A stretch of 64,000 bases of DNA from Ralstonia sp. 25mfcol4.1 (GCF_900104095.1 NZ_FNJO01000012.1:130271-194270); one strand, 5' to 3'. Positions 47,088 to 55,909 are shown, counted from the stretch's first letter. A program made the numbers and translations. Notes: generated by a model from the sequence alone, not told the origin.

Positions 47088-47582
47088 ATGACCGTAGCCG
47101 CGAATCCGACTGTCGAGATCAAGGTGCTCGACGCCCGCCTGAACGACTGGGGCCTGCCTGCCTACCAGAGCGACATGGCCGCCGCCATCGACCTGCACGC
47201 CTGCGTGGACGGCCCGGTGACCATCGAACCCGGCACGCCGGCGCAACTGGTACCGGCCGGCTTCGCGGTGCATATGGCCAACCCGTTCATGTGCGCGACC
47301 ATCGTGCCGCGCTCGGGCCTGGGCCACAAGAAGGGCCTGGTCCTGGGTAATTCGATCGGCGTGATCGATGCCGACTACCAGGGCCAGATCATGGTGAGCG
47401 TATGGAACCGCAACGCGCCCGGCACCGAGCCGATCGTGATCCAGCCCGGCGAACGCATCGCCCAGATGATGTTCGTGCCGGTACTGCGTCCGGTGTTTAC
47501 GACGGTGGAAGCGTTCTCGGAAGATTCCGCGCGCGGTGCCGGCGGCTTCGGCTCGACCGGCGTGGCCCACGCGAAGGCGTAG
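47088..47582 (+). CDS. dut: Deoxyuridine 5'-triphosphate nucleotidohydrolase (dUTPase)
   Basis: Hydrolyses dUTP to dUMP, keeping uracil out of DNA and supplying thymidylate synthesis. The 164-residue trimeric enzyme has its motifs in order: AAAIDLHAC, PRSGLGHKKGL, GVIDADYQGQI, PGERIAQM and the C-terminal arm RGAGGFGSTG. A -10-like TATCAT lies at 47050, so dut may have its own promoter as well as read-through from upstream. Confidence 0.95.
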   Translation: MTVAANPTVEIKVLDARLNDWGLPAYQSDMAAAIDLHACVDGPVTIEPGTPAQLVPAGFAVHMANPFMCATIVPRSGLGHKKGLVLGNSIGVIDADYQGQIMVSVWNRNAPGTEPIVIQPGERIAQMMFVPVLRPVFTTVEAFSEDSARGAGGFGSTGVAHAKA

Positions 47583-47602
47583 GCCGGGCCGTAGGTTTCT
47601 CC

Positions 47603-47625
47603 CCTCTCCCACGCAATGGGAGAGG
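47603..47625. repeat. REP-like hairpin, partial copy C
   Basis: CCTCTCCCA-CGCAA-TGGGAGAGG, a single hairpin matching the first arm of the repeats at 19783 and 44537, with no core sequence. It lies between dut and the glyoxalase-like gene and may also serve as a weak terminator for both strands. Confidence 0.65.
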
Positions 47626-47639
47626 ACAACCTCATTGTC

Positions 47640-48485
47640 TCAGCGCTGCTCGAAGATCAGCGCCACGCCGTTGGCCTGCCCCGCCGGGATCAGCGCGATC
47701 GACGGCGACAGGTCGGTGGCCTGCACCCCATTGGCCCGCCAGTGCGCGCGGGCTTTCTCCAGATCGTCGGTGGCAAGCCGGATCGCGGCATAGCCTGTGG
47801 CGCCATGCCGGAGCCCCGGCACATCGGCAGCATCGGCCAGCGCCTGCGGCGCCGTGACCACGAACGATGCGCCATCGATATCGAGCATCGCCGTTTCGCC
47901 ACTGGCGTGCGCAATCGTCGCGCCGGTCAGCGTGGCATAGGCTTCGGCCGTGGGCGCCACCCGATCCGCTTCCACCACCAGGTACGTCGCCGCAATCGCC
48001 GTTGCGCCATTCGCGTGCGTCAGCCATTCCGGCCGCCAGAGCAGTTCCGGCGTGCGGTGCTCGCAAACGAAATAGCGGGCGCCCGGGGCGTGGTCCAGCG
48101 CCGTCACGCGGAACGTGGCCGGATGCTCCGAACCATCGTCCAGACGCACTGGGCGAGAGAATTCGATCGGGTCCGAAGGATGAAAGCCGGCAGCACGCAG
48201 CCGGTCGGCCGTGGCAAACGCATCGCGGCTCTTGCACGACATGGCTGCGCAACCGCCGCCGCGCTGCTGGGCATCCCAGTAATACTGGCGGCTCGGGCTG
48301 GGCGCCGTCACGTGCAGTAATTCCAGGTAGTCGCGCGCCAGCATGATGCAGTGGTTCTGCGATCCCAGCGTGTGATAGCCGCGCGGCGTCAGCGTGAAAC
48401 CCAGGGCGCGCCAGCGGTCGGCGGCAGCGTCCAGGTCTGCGCAGACGATGACGGCGTGGTCGAACGGTTCGGGCAACGTCGGCAT
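47640..48485 (-). CDS. VOC-superfamily glyoxalase-like protein
   Basis: A 281-residue protein with two tandem VOC-type modules. The first begins FDHAVIVCADLDAAADRW; the pattern YHTLGSQNHCIML with late EHRTPELLW matches the glyoxalase-like group (Glyoxalase_3 type). Metal ligands typical of such enzymes (His, Glu) are present at H9 and E54. The function is unknown. It starts only 4 bp after the Bug protein gene, so the two are co-transcribed, and it may act on the imported acid. Confidence 0.72.
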   Translation of the reverse strand: MPTLPEPFDHAVIVCADLDAAADRWRALGFTLTPRGYHTLGSQNHCIMLARDYLELLHVTAPSPSRQYYWDAQQRGGGCAAMSCKSRDAFATADRLRAAGFHPSDPIEFSRPVRLDDGSEHPATFRVTALDHAPGARYFVCEHRTPELLWRPEWLTHANGATAIAATYLVVEADRVAPTAEAYATLTGATIAHASGETAMLDIDGASFVVTAPQALADAADVPGLRHGATGYAAIRLATDDLEKARAHWRANGVQATDLSPSIALIPAGQANGVALIFEQR

Positions 48486-48489
48486 GGGA

Positions 48490-49503
48490 TCAGTCGAACT
48501 GGATGTTGGCCTTGCGGGCCACGGCCTGCCACTTGTCGTGCTCGTGACGTACCAGGTTGCCCAGGTCGGCCGGCGATCCCACGGCGATTTCGAACCCCTG
48601 CGCGGTCAGCGCTTCCACCACGCGGGGCTGCTTGATCGATGCGCCCAGCGCGTCGTGCAGGCGCATCACGGTGTCCTGCTGCATCTGGGCCGGTCCGAAA
48701 ACGCCAATCCACGAATAGGCTTCGAAACCCTTGTAGCCCTGCTCGGCCACGGTGGGCACCTGCGGCATCTGCTTGATGCGGCTGGTCCCGGTGACGCCCA
48801 GCACCTTGATCGTCTTGGCCGCCACGTGGGCCTGTACGGCCGCGTAGCTGCTGAAGAACAGGTCCACCTCGCCCGCCAGCACGGCCTGCACGGCCGGGCC
48901 GCCGCCCTTGTAGGGCACGTGAAGGAAATGCACGCCGGCTTCAGTGGCCAGGGCTTCGGCAGCCAGCTGGTTCAGGCTGCCAATCCCCGACGAGGCAAAG
49001 CGAACCGCATTCGGGTTCGCCTTCGCCAGCTCAATCAGCTCACGCACGTTCGATGCCGATAGCGCGGGGTTAGCGGCGATAACGAGCGGGAAGCGCACGA
49101 GTTGGGTGATTGGCGTGAAATCCTTGAAGGTGTCGTAGGGCAGGTTCTTGTACGCGAACGGGTTGATGGCGTGCGTATCGAACGCCATCAACAGCGTGTT
49201 GCCGTCCGGCTTGGCGCGGGCCACGGTGCTGCTGGCAATCAGGCCGCCGGCGCCGGGCTTGTTATCGACCACCACGGTCTGTCCCAGGATCGTCTTCAAT
49301 CCCGGTTGCAGCTGTCGGGCCACGATATCCACGCTGCCCCCGGGCGGGAACGGCAGGACCATCGAAATCGGCCGGCTGGTTGCCGAAGGCTCGGCAGCGT
49401 GGGTAACCTGGGCCAGGCCCGCGAGCGACGCCATGGGCATGGCGCTCATCGGCAGGGACTTGAGCAGCAGGCGGCGCAGCCGCATGCGGTCGGGAGAAGA
49501 CAT
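48490..49503 (-). CDS. Bug/TctC-type tripartite tricarboxylate transporter binding protein
   Basis: A 337-residue periplasmic solute receptor of the Bug family, expanded in Bordetella, Cupriavidus and relatives. A signal peptide ending near THAA (residues 34-37) is followed by ISMVLPFPPGGSVDIVAR, the loop that grips carboxylate ligands, and GAGGLIASSTVA. No TctA/TctB membrane partner is nearby; orphan Bug proteins are common. Probable ligands are carboxylic acids, but identity cannot be read from sequence. Confidence 0.88.
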   Translation of the reverse strand: MSSPDRMRLRRLLLKSLPMSAMPMASLAGLAQVTHAAEPSATSRPISMVLPFPPGGSVDIVARQLQPGLKTILGQTVVVDNKPGAGGLIASSTVARAKPDGNTLLMAFDTHAINPFAYKNLPYDTFKDFTPITQLVRFPLVIAANPALSASNVRELIELAKANPNAVRFASSGIGSLNQLAAEALATEAGVHFLHVPYKGGGPAVQAVLAGEVDLFFSSYAAVQAHVAAKTIKVLGVTGTSRIKQMPQVPTVAEQGYKGFEAYSWIGVFGPAQMQQDTVMRLHDALGASIKQPRVVEALTAQGFEIAVGSPADLGNLVRHEHDKWQAVARKANIQFD

Positions 49504-49660
49504 CAGAGACTCGGGCTGGGCGGCCAGATGGCCGCGGAATCAGGAAAAGGCGGCGTGCCGCCAGCGGCGTATTTTGCCCGATGATCGCGCAACTTGCAGG
49601 ATGCCCCTTCGCTGATCGCCCAGAAATGGAACAATCGCCCCCCGATTCGCCGGAAATCGG

Positions 49661-49692
49661 ACAAAAAAATGGCCGGGAGGAACCCGGCCATT
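49661..49692 (-). terminator. clpA terminator
   Basis: AATGGCCGGG-AGGAA-CCCGGCCATT (49668-49692), followed on the minus strand by a run of seven T. Confidence 0.92.
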
Positions 49693-49726
49693 CTTGCGTT
49701 GCGGCGTGGTGCGAGCGGGGGCGCGC

Positions 49727-52024
49727 TCAGACTTCCGCGCGCTGCTCGCTTTCCGGTGCCTCGGGCGGCTCCGGATCGGCTTCGGAGAACGTCAGCTTGA
49801 TCTGATCCTCTTCGTCCAGGTCCACGGCCACCTTGCCACCGGTGACCAGCTTGCCGAACAGCAGTTCGTCCGCGAGTGCCTTGCGGATCATGTCCTGGAT
49901 CAGACGCTGCATCGGCCGCGCACCCATGAGCGGATCGAAGCCCTTCTTGGCCAGGTACTTGCGCAGCTTTTCCGAGAAGCTGGCTTCCACCTTCTTCTCG
50001 TGCAACTGCTCTTCCAGTTGCATCAGGAACTTGTCCACCACGCGCAGGATGATTTCCTCGTCCAGCGCACGGAAGCTGATGGTCGCATCCAAACGGTTGC
50101 GGAACTCCGGCGTGAACATGCGCTTGATGTCGGCCATCTCGTCGCCCTGCTCGCGCGCCGTAGTGAAGCCGATCGTGGCACGGTTCATCGTCTCGGCCCC
50201 GGCGTTCGTGGTCATGATGATGATCACGTTGCGGAAGTCTGCACGACGGCCGTTGTTGTCGGTCAGCGAACCGTGGTCCATCACCTGCAGCAGGATATTG
50301 AAAATATCCGGATGTGCCTTCTCGATCTCATCGAGCAGCAGCACGCAGTGCGGCTTCTTGGTGACGGCCTCGGTCAGCAGGCCACCCTGGTCAAACCCGA
50401 CATAGCCCGGCGGCGCGCCGATCAGGCGGCTGACCGCGTGGCGCTCCATGTATTCGGACATGTCGAAGCGCAGCAGTTCGATGCCCATGATGAACGCGAG
50501 CTGCTTGGCCACTTCGGTCTTGCCCACGCCTGTGGGGCCCGAGAACAGGAACGAGCCGATCGGCTTGTCGGTCTTGCCCAGGCCGGCGCGCGACATCTTG
50601 ATCGCCGATGCCAGCGCCTCGATGGCCGGATCCTGGCCGAACACCACCGACTTCAGGTCGCGTTCCAGCGTCTGCAGCTTGCTGCGGTCGTCCTGGTTCA
50701 CGCTCTGCGGCGGGATGCGGGCGATGCGCGACACGATGTCCTCGATCTCGCCCTTGCCAATGGTCTTTTTCTGCTTCGACTTCGGCAAAATGCGCTGCGC
50801 GGCACCTGCCTCATCGATCACATCGATCGCCTTGTCAGGCAGATGACGATCGGTGATGAAGCGGGCCGACAGTTCAGCCGCCGCGGTCAGCGCCGAGGCC
50901 GCGTACTTGACGCCATGGTGCTCCTCGAAGCGCGACTTCAGTCCGCGCAGGATCTGCACGGTCTGGTCCACCGAAGGCTCGACCACGTCGATCTTCTGGA
51001 AACGACGCGACAGCGCCGCATCCTTCTCGAAAATGCCGCGATATTCCGTGAACGTGGTGGCACCGACGCACTTGAGCTGGCCCGACGACAGCGCCGGCTT
51101 GAGCAGGTTGCTGGCATCCAGCGTGCCGCCCGACGCGGCGCCTGCGCCGATCAGCGTATGGATTTCGTCGATGAACAGGATCGCGTGCGGATTATCCTTG
51201 AGCGACTTCAGCACGCCCTTGAGGCGCTGTTCGAAATCGCCGCGGTACTTGGTGCCGGCCAGCAGCGCGCCCATGTCGAGCGAGTACACGGTCGCCTTTT
51301 CCAGGATATCCGGCACTTCGTTCTTGGTGATGCGCCAGGCCAGGCCTTCCGCAATGGCGGTCTTGCCCACGCCGGCTTCGCCCACCAGCAGCGGGTTGTT
51401 CTTGCGCCGGCGGCACAGCACCTGCACCACGCGCTCCACCTCGCTGTCGCGGCCGATCAGCGGATCGATCTTGCCGGCCTTGGCCAGCGCGTTCAGGTTC
51501 TGGGTGTACTGCTCGAGCGGGCTTTCCTTGCCGTCACCGCCCTCGCCTTCGGGGTTGCCCTCGCCGTGCTTGGCCGGTTCGGCCTGGTCCTTGCGGATGC
51601 CGTGGCTGATGAAGTTGACCACGTCCAGGCGCGTCACGCCCTGCTGCTGCAGGTAGTACACCGCGTGGGAGTCCTTTTCGCCGAAGATGGCCACCAGCAC
51701 GTTCGCGCCGGTCACCTCCTTCTTGCCATTCGACGTCGACTGCACGTGCATGATGGCGCGCTGGATCACACGCTGGAAGCCCAGTGTGGGCTGCGTGTCC
51801 ACTTCATCGGTGCCCGGTACGACAGGCGTGTTGTCTGCGATGAAATTCTTCAGACTGGTGCGCAAGTCCTCGATATTGGCCGCGCAGGCGCGCAGCACTT
51901 CAGCTGCTGTGGGGTTGTCGAGCAACGCCTGTAGCAGGTGTTCCACGGTAATGAACTCGTGGCGTGCCTGGCGAGCCTCGACAAAGGCCATGTGCAGACT
52001 TACTTCCAATTCTTGCGCAATCAT
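49727..52024 (-). CDS. clpA: ATP-dependent Clp protease ATP-binding subunit ClpA
   Basis: The unfoldase that feeds substrates to ClpP. The 765-residue protein has the N-terminal Clp repeat domain (1-145), AAA module 1 with Walker A GEAGVGKT (215-222), and AAA module 2 with GPTGVGKT near 494-501. The IGF loop that docks on ClpP is present in ATIGFTTA near residue 613. The middle coil of ClpB is missing, as expected for ClpA. ATGA overlap with clpS (52021-52024). Confidence 0.96.
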   Translation of the reverse strand: MIAQELEVSLHMAFVEARQARHEFITVEHLLQALLDNPTAAEVLRACAANIEDLRTSLKNFIADNTPVVPGTDEVDTQPTLGFQRVIQRAIMHVQSTSNGKKEVTGANVLVAIFGEKDSHAVYYLQQQGVTRLDVVNFISHGIRKDQAEPAKHGEGNPEGEGGDGKESPLEQYTQNLNALAKAGKIDPLIGRDSEVERVVQVLCRRRKNNPLLVGEAGVGKTAIAEGLAWRITKNEVPDILEKATVYSLDMGALLAGTKYRGDFEQRLKGVLKSLKDNPHAILFIDEIHTLIGAGAASGGTLDASNLLKPALSSGQLKCVGATTFTEYRGIFEKDAALSRRFQKIDVVEPSVDQTVQILRGLKSRFEEHHGVKYAASALTAAAELSARFITDRHLPDKAIDVIDEAGAAQRILPKSKQKKTIGKGEIEDIVSRIARIPPQSVNQDDRSKLQTLERDLKSVVFGQDPAIEALASAIKMSRAGLGKTDKPIGSFLFSGPTGVGKTEVAKQLAFIMGIELLRFDMSEYMERHAVSRLIGAPPGYVGFDQGGLLTEAVTKKPHCVLLLDEIEKAHPDIFNILLQVMDHGSLTDNNGRRADFRNVIIIMTTNAGAETMNRATIGFTTAREQGDEMADIKRMFTPEFRNRLDATISFRALDEEIILRVVDKFLMQLEEQLHEKKVEASFSEKLRKYLAKKGFDPLMGARPMQRLIQDMIRKALADELLFGKLVTGGKVAVDLDEEDQIKLTFSEADPEPPEAPESEQRAEV

Positions 52025-52347
52025 GCTTCCTCCATCACGCACTGCAGGGGGTGGCCCGCCTGCCGCGCATGGGTTGATACAAGCTCGACCTTGGTCGCCG
52101 CAATATCCCGCGTGTAGATACCACAAACGCCTTTACCTTCCCGGTGGACGGTGAGCATGATCTGCGTCGCCGTTTCCCGGTCCCTGCTGAAATACTGCTG
52201 CAGGATCATCACGACAAACTCCATCGGAGTGTAGTCGTCATTGAGCAGGAGCACCTTGTACATCGCCGGCGGCTTGAGCTGCTGCTCTTTCCGCTCGATG
52301 ACTGTGCCTGCTTCGCGTTGGGGGGTGTTCGCCAGCCGTGTCGCCAT
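52021..52347 (-). CDS. clpS: ClpS adaptor protein
   Basis: A 108-residue adaptor that binds ClpA and delivers N-degron proteins with bulky hydrophobic ends. The core KVLLLNDDYTPMEFVV (31-46) forms the N-end pocket and the HREGKGVCGIYTRDIA region contacts ClpA. The first 27 residues are a flexible arm. Coupled to clpA; divergent from a cold-shock gene as in E. coli, where cspD and clpS are neighbours. Confidence 0.96.
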   Translation of the reverse strand: MATRLANTPQREAGTVIERKEQQLKPPAMYKVLLLNDDYTPMEFVVMILQQYFSRDRETATQIMLTVHREGKGVCGIYTRDIAATKVELVSTHARQAGHPLQCVMEEA

Positions 52348-52934
52348 GGCTTTTATTCTAACCCTTACTCACAAGTCTGCAATTTGGGGAACTGGCCCGG
52401 TATTCAAGGGCAGCCCTTCGGAAAAATCCTAGCGTGGGCAACCGCACAAAGGGCGCCCGGCGCACGTTCACGGTGCATGGTACGCGCCCCCCGACCCTTG
52501 CCGGGGCATCGGGCAAGCCGCCAGGCGGCGTTTTCAAAAATCCATGCACCACGGCGACAAAGGTACCATCTGGCGCCGTTTCAATCCCGCCACACCCCAC
52601 GCCCAGTGGGGAATCTGCCAGCTTGACAGTATGTAGGTTTGCCAGAAAAATCGTTTGCACATCGGGGCCTGGACAGCGAGCCGAAGCAAAAATGTCCAGA
52701 CCGGATGTATCCGTGAGCAGGGAGGCCCACGACCGGCGTAGGTCAGCCATTTGCGGCTCGTTTCCGGAGGCGGTTTCGTTTCCGGACGGGCGCGGCGGCT
52801 GGCCACGCAAACTTCATTTGCGCGGCGCTTTACGCAGCCGGTCCGTCAGGAGCGGCAGGCTGGGCCCGCCAGGGTGGTTTTCAGCTGGCCATTGGTTTCC
52901 CCGCTTGAAATCAGCTTTTTCGTTGGGGGAGTTT
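52348..52934. other. Divergent clpS/csp control region
   Basis: A 587-bp gap without a credible gene. It must contain the clpS promoter and the cold-shock gene promoter and leader. A perfect TTGACA lies at 52623-52628 on the plus strand, with only AAAAAT at -10 distance. GCCGCCAGGCGGC followed by TTTT (52517-52534) is a small terminator-like hairpin. The csp transcript may have a long structured leader, usual for cold-shock genes. Confidence 0.4.
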
Positions 52935-53144
52935 ATGGCAAGCGGTATCGTCAAATGGTTCAATGACGCCAAGGGTTTCGGATTTATCAAGCCGGACGAT
53001 GGCGAGGAAGAACTGTTTGCGCACTTTTCGGCAATCCAGATGGCGGGCTTCAAGACGCTGAAGGAAGGCCAGCGCGTTTCGTTCGAGGTGGTGCAAGGCC
53101 CGAAGGGCAAGCAAGCCACGAACATCCAGGACGCCGCCCAGTAA
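52935..53144 (+). CDS. Cold-shock domain protein (CspA family)
   Basis: A 69-residue single OB-fold protein that binds single-stranded RNA and DNA and melts mRNA structure. RNP1 KGFGFI (13-18) and RNP2 LFAHFS (27-32) are both present; the opening MASGIVKWFNDAKGFGFIKP is typical. GGGGGAG precedes the ATG by five bases. Whether it is cold induced or constitutive cannot be told from the protein. Confidence 0.95.
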   Translation: MASGIVKWFNDAKGFGFIKPDDGEEELFAHFSAIQMAGFKTLKEGQRVSFEVVQGPKGKQATNIQDAAQ

Positions 53145-53230
53145 AGTGCGCCGCGGCCGAATGCGCCATACAGAGCGGCGTCGGCCAATGCGGATGTGAA
53201 GGGGGGAAACTTCCTTCGGAACGGGATCCT

Positions 53231-53262
53231 GTGCCACGGCTGGCAATGCCAGCCCGGGGCAC
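53231..53262. repeat. Hairpin downstream of the cold-shock gene
   Basis: GGCTGGC-AAT-GCCAGCC (53238-53254), extended by an outer GTGCC/GGCAC pairing, 86 bp after the csp stop. No T-run; possibly a 3' mRNA structure. Confidence 0.5.
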
Positions 53263-53294
53263 GCACCAAGCGCGTACGCCAAGCATCCGGAAAA

Positions 53295-53336
53295 AACGCC
53301 CGGCCCATGTGAACCATGTGCCGGGCGTTTCTGTTT
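53295..53336 (+). terminator. Terminator downstream of the cold-shock gene
   Basis: AACGCCCGGC (53295-53304) pairs with GCCGGGCGTT (53320-53329), with an inner CATG/CATG pair, followed by TTTCTGTTTC. The transcript would carry a 3' region of about 180 bases. From here to 53646 I see no gene, only the presumed carbonic anhydrase promoter region. Confidence 0.8.
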
Positions 53337-53646
53337 CTGCGATGCCCGCTGCGGTTCCTGGTGCCGGAACGGCGTTCCGCAAATCCCAAGGTGCCGGCGC
53401 CGCGCCACTGGCATCTCCGCACCGCCCTTGACCGACAACCGGTCGACTCCCGAGGCCCGACGCGTTCCGCGCCCCGGGCGCTGACCTCGTCGAGCGGGGG
53501 TAGTGGCGCACCGTCAAGGAAACTTCCCAGGGTCGCCTCGCTTTCGTAGGAGCGCCATTTCGGCGTCGATGGTGGCTTCGTAGACTGGCCCGAGCCATCC
53601 CGCGCATGTTGCGCGCGGACACTCTCGACCATCGGAGTTTCGCCAA

Positions 53647-54417
53647 ATGACACACACGCTACGGGCAGCTGCGTTCTGCGGCGCCATCGTCTTGGGGTCA
53701 GCCAGCGCAATCGCCACCCCACCGCCGCCTGGCCACGATCCTCACGCCTGGTCCTACGAAGGCGCGACGGACCCATCTCACTGGGGGGAACTGGACCCGG
53801 GATTCTTCCGGTGCGCCACGGGCGAGCGGCAGTCGCCGGTCGATATCCATGGCGCGACTCCGGCGCACCTGCCGCCGCTCGCGTTTCACTATCGGCCTAC
53901 GCGGGCAAAGGTCGTCAATACCGGACATACGATCGAAGTGCGGCCCGCCGGCGATGAAACGCTGACGACGGCAACGGGCACCTATCGACTGGCGCAATTC
54001 CACTTTCACACGCCCAGCGAGACCCGCTTCAACGGCAAGGCCTATCCGCTGTCCGCGCACTTCGTCCACCAGGACGACCAGGGGCGCGTCGTGGCCGTGG
54101 TCGCTGTCATGTTCAGGATGGGCAAACCCAACCCGCAGCTGGCCACGCTGTTTCGTACGTTGCCTGGCCAGGGCGCCCAGCCCGTGCCGATGCCCGGCCG
54201 GGTCAACATCGCCGGCTTGCTGCCCAAATCGCACAATTACTACACGTTTTCCGGCAGCCTGACGACGCCGCCCTGCACCGAGGATGTCCGGTGGTATGTG
54301 ATGAAGCAGCCGCTGACGATCTCGCCGCAACAACTGGCCGCGTTTCGTAGCCGCTATCCGATGAATGCACGGCCGCTCCAGCCGCTGGATGGGCGGGAGA
54401 TTCAGTCGGGCAACTGA
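53647..54417 (+). CDS. Alpha-class carbonic anhydrase, secreted
   Basis: Hydrates CO2 to bicarbonate, probably in the periplasm. The 256-residue protein has a signal peptide of about 23 residues. The zinc histidines are H119 and H121 (FHFHTPSE) and H138 (SAHFVH); H94 in NTGH matches the proton shuttle of human CA II. TTPPCTEDV holds the conserved threonine and a cysteine that likely bonds with C56. The position of the indirect zinc ligand Glu117 of human CA II is a serine (S136). Monocistronic, convergent with icd. Confidence 0.9.
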   Translation: MTHTLRAAAFCGAIVLGSASAIATPPPPGHDPHAWSYEGATDPSHWGELDPGFFRCATGERQSPVDIHGATPAHLPPLAFHYRPTRAKVVNTGHTIEVRPAGDETLTTATGTYRLAQFHFHTPSETRFNGKAYPLSAHFVHQDDQGRVVAVVAVMFRMGKPNPQLATLFRTLPGQGAQPVPMPGRVNIAGLLPKSHNYYTFSGSLTTPPCTEDVRWYVMKQPLTISPQQLAAFRSRYPMNARPLQPLDGREIQSGN

Positions 54418-54430
54418 GCGCAGCGGACAT

Positions 54431-54465
54431 GAAAACGCCCCGGCCACCTCACGGTGCCGGGGCGC
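54431..54465. terminator. Terminator between carbonic anhydrase gene and icd
   Basis: CGCCCCGGC (54436-54444) pairs with GCCGGGGCG (54456-54464), with an inner ACC/GGT pairing after one bulged base. The minus-strand tail is GTTTTC, so it mainly serves icd. Confidence 0.75.
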
Positions 54466-54487
54466 TTGCCGTCGGGGTCGGCCAGCC

Positions 54488-55738
54488 TTACATGTTGTCG
54501 ATCATCACCTGGCCAAACCCCGAGCACGACACCTGCGTCGCGCCTTCCAGCAGCCGCGCGAAGTCGTAGGTCACCTTCTTCGACTGGATCGATTTTTCCA
54601 TCGACGCGATGATCAGGTCGGCGGCTTCGGTCCAGCCGATATGCCGCAGCATCATTTCTGCGGACAGGATTTCCGAACCCGGATTCACGTAGTCCTTGCC
54701 GGCGTATTTCGGCGCCGTGCCATGGGTGGCTTCGAACATCGCCACCTCGTCTGACATGTTGGCGCCGGGCGCGATGCCGATGCCGCCCACCTGGGCCGCC
54801 AGCGCGTCCGAGATGTAGTCGCCGTTCAGGTTCAGCGTGGCGATCACCGAATATTCGGCCGGGCGCAGCAGCACCTGCTGCAAAAACGCATCGGCGATGA
54901 CGTCCTTGATCACGATGTCGCGGCCGGTCTTCGGGTTCTTGAACCGGCACCACGGGCCACCATCCACCAGTTCGGCACCGAATTCCTGCTGCGCCAGCTC
55001 GTAGCCCCAGTCACGGAAGCCACCCTCGGTGAACTTCATGATGTTGCCCTTGTGCACCAGCGTGACCGACGGCTTGTCGTTGTCGATCGCATACTGGATT
55101 GCCTTGCGCACCAGCCGCTGCGTACCCTGTTTCGATACCGGCTTCACGCCGACGGCCGACGTGTCCGGGAAACGGATCTTCTTGACGCCCATTTCGTCCT
55201 GCAGGAAGGCGATCAGCTTCTTCGCCCCCTCGCTGCCGGCCTCCCATTCGATGCCGGCGTAGATGTCTTCCGAATTCTCGCGGAAGATCACCATATTGGT
55301 CTTTTCGGGCTCGCGCACCGGCGACGGCACCCCCTTGAAATAGCGAACCGGGCGCAGGCACACATAAAGATCGAGCTGCTGGCGCAACGCCACGTTCAGG
55401 GACCGGATACCGCCGCCGACTGGCGTGGTCAGCGGGCCCTTGATCGACACCACGTATTCCTTGACCACGTCGAGCGTCTCGGCGGGCAGCCACACGTCCG
55501 GGCCGTAGATGCGCGTGGACTTCTCGCCGGCGAAGACCTCCATCCACGCGATCCTGCGCTGGCCGCCGTAGGCCTTGGCCACGGCGGCGTCCACCACCTT
55601 CAGCATCACCGGGGTGATATCGACGCCCGTGCCGTCGCCTTCGATATACGGAATGATCGGGTTGTCGGGCACGTTCAGCGAGAAATCGGCGTTGACCGTG
55701 ATCTTCTCGCCTGCCGGCACTTTGATGTGCTGATACAT
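54488..55738 (-). CDS. icd: Isocitrate dehydrogenase (NADP+)
   Basis: Oxidatively decarboxylates isocitrate to 2-oxoglutarate in the TCA cycle. The 416-residue homodimeric enzyme has the substrate loop RSLNVALRQ with the serine that AceK phosphorylates in E. coli, ENSEDIYAG, and NLNGDYISDALAAQVGGIG. KYAG, following HGTAP, is the NADP-specific cofactor region. The start at 55738 begins MYQHIKVPAG; upstream in-frame codons cross the promoter. Divergent from an RluE-type gene, as in E. coli. Confidence 0.96.
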   Translation of the reverse strand: MYQHIKVPAGEKITVNADFSLNVPDNPIIPYIEGDGTGVDITPVMLKVVDAAVAKAYGGQRRIAWMEVFAGEKSTRIYGPDVWLPAETLDVVKEYVVSIKGPLTTPVGGGIRSLNVALRQQLDLYVCLRPVRYFKGVPSPVREPEKTNMVIFRENSEDIYAGIEWEAGSEGAKKLIAFLQDEMGVKKIRFPDTSAVGVKPVSKQGTQRLVRKAIQYAIDNDKPSVTLVHKGNIMKFTEGGFRDWGYELAQQEFGAELVDGGPWCRFKNPKTGRDIVIKDVIADAFLQQVLLRPAEYSVIATLNLNGDYISDALAAQVGGIGIAPGANMSDEVAMFEATHGTAPKYAGKDYVNPGSEILSAEMMLRHIGWTEAADLIIASMEKSIQSKKVTYDFARLLEGATQVSCSGFGQVMIDNM

Positions 55739-55895
55739 GTTCGTCTCCAACTGCGGATGGGGTGATGGCTGGCACCAGGCCGCAAGCCTGGCGACGCGAT
55801 TGTGTTGTGCGAGGCATTGTAACGGGCGTTTCGCCACCGTCGCGTGACACAGGCCAACGGCATCCGCGCCTGGCTGCCCGCCGCATCGCATATCA

Positions 55896-55909
55896 GTCTT
55901 ATATAAGAC
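55896..55909. promoter_or_regulatory. 14-bp palindrome in the icd/rluE gap
   Basis: GTCTTATATAAGAC is perfectly symmetric, and a half copy ATAAGACT follows at 55910-55917. It lies 158 bp before icd and 91 bp before the pseudouridine synthase gene. A -10-like TATATT (55923-55928) lies next to it on the plus strand. A 13-of-14 match occurs at 60749. Confidence 0.6.

Noticed and set aside
52623..52651. TTGACA at 52623 as the csp promoter
   Set aside because: The -35 is perfect but the hexamer at -10 distance is AAAAAT, so I did not call a promoter.
52358..52810. Minus-strand frame of 150 codons in the clpS/csp gap
   Set aside because: No motif, no ribosome site, and it crosses the presumed clpS promoter region.
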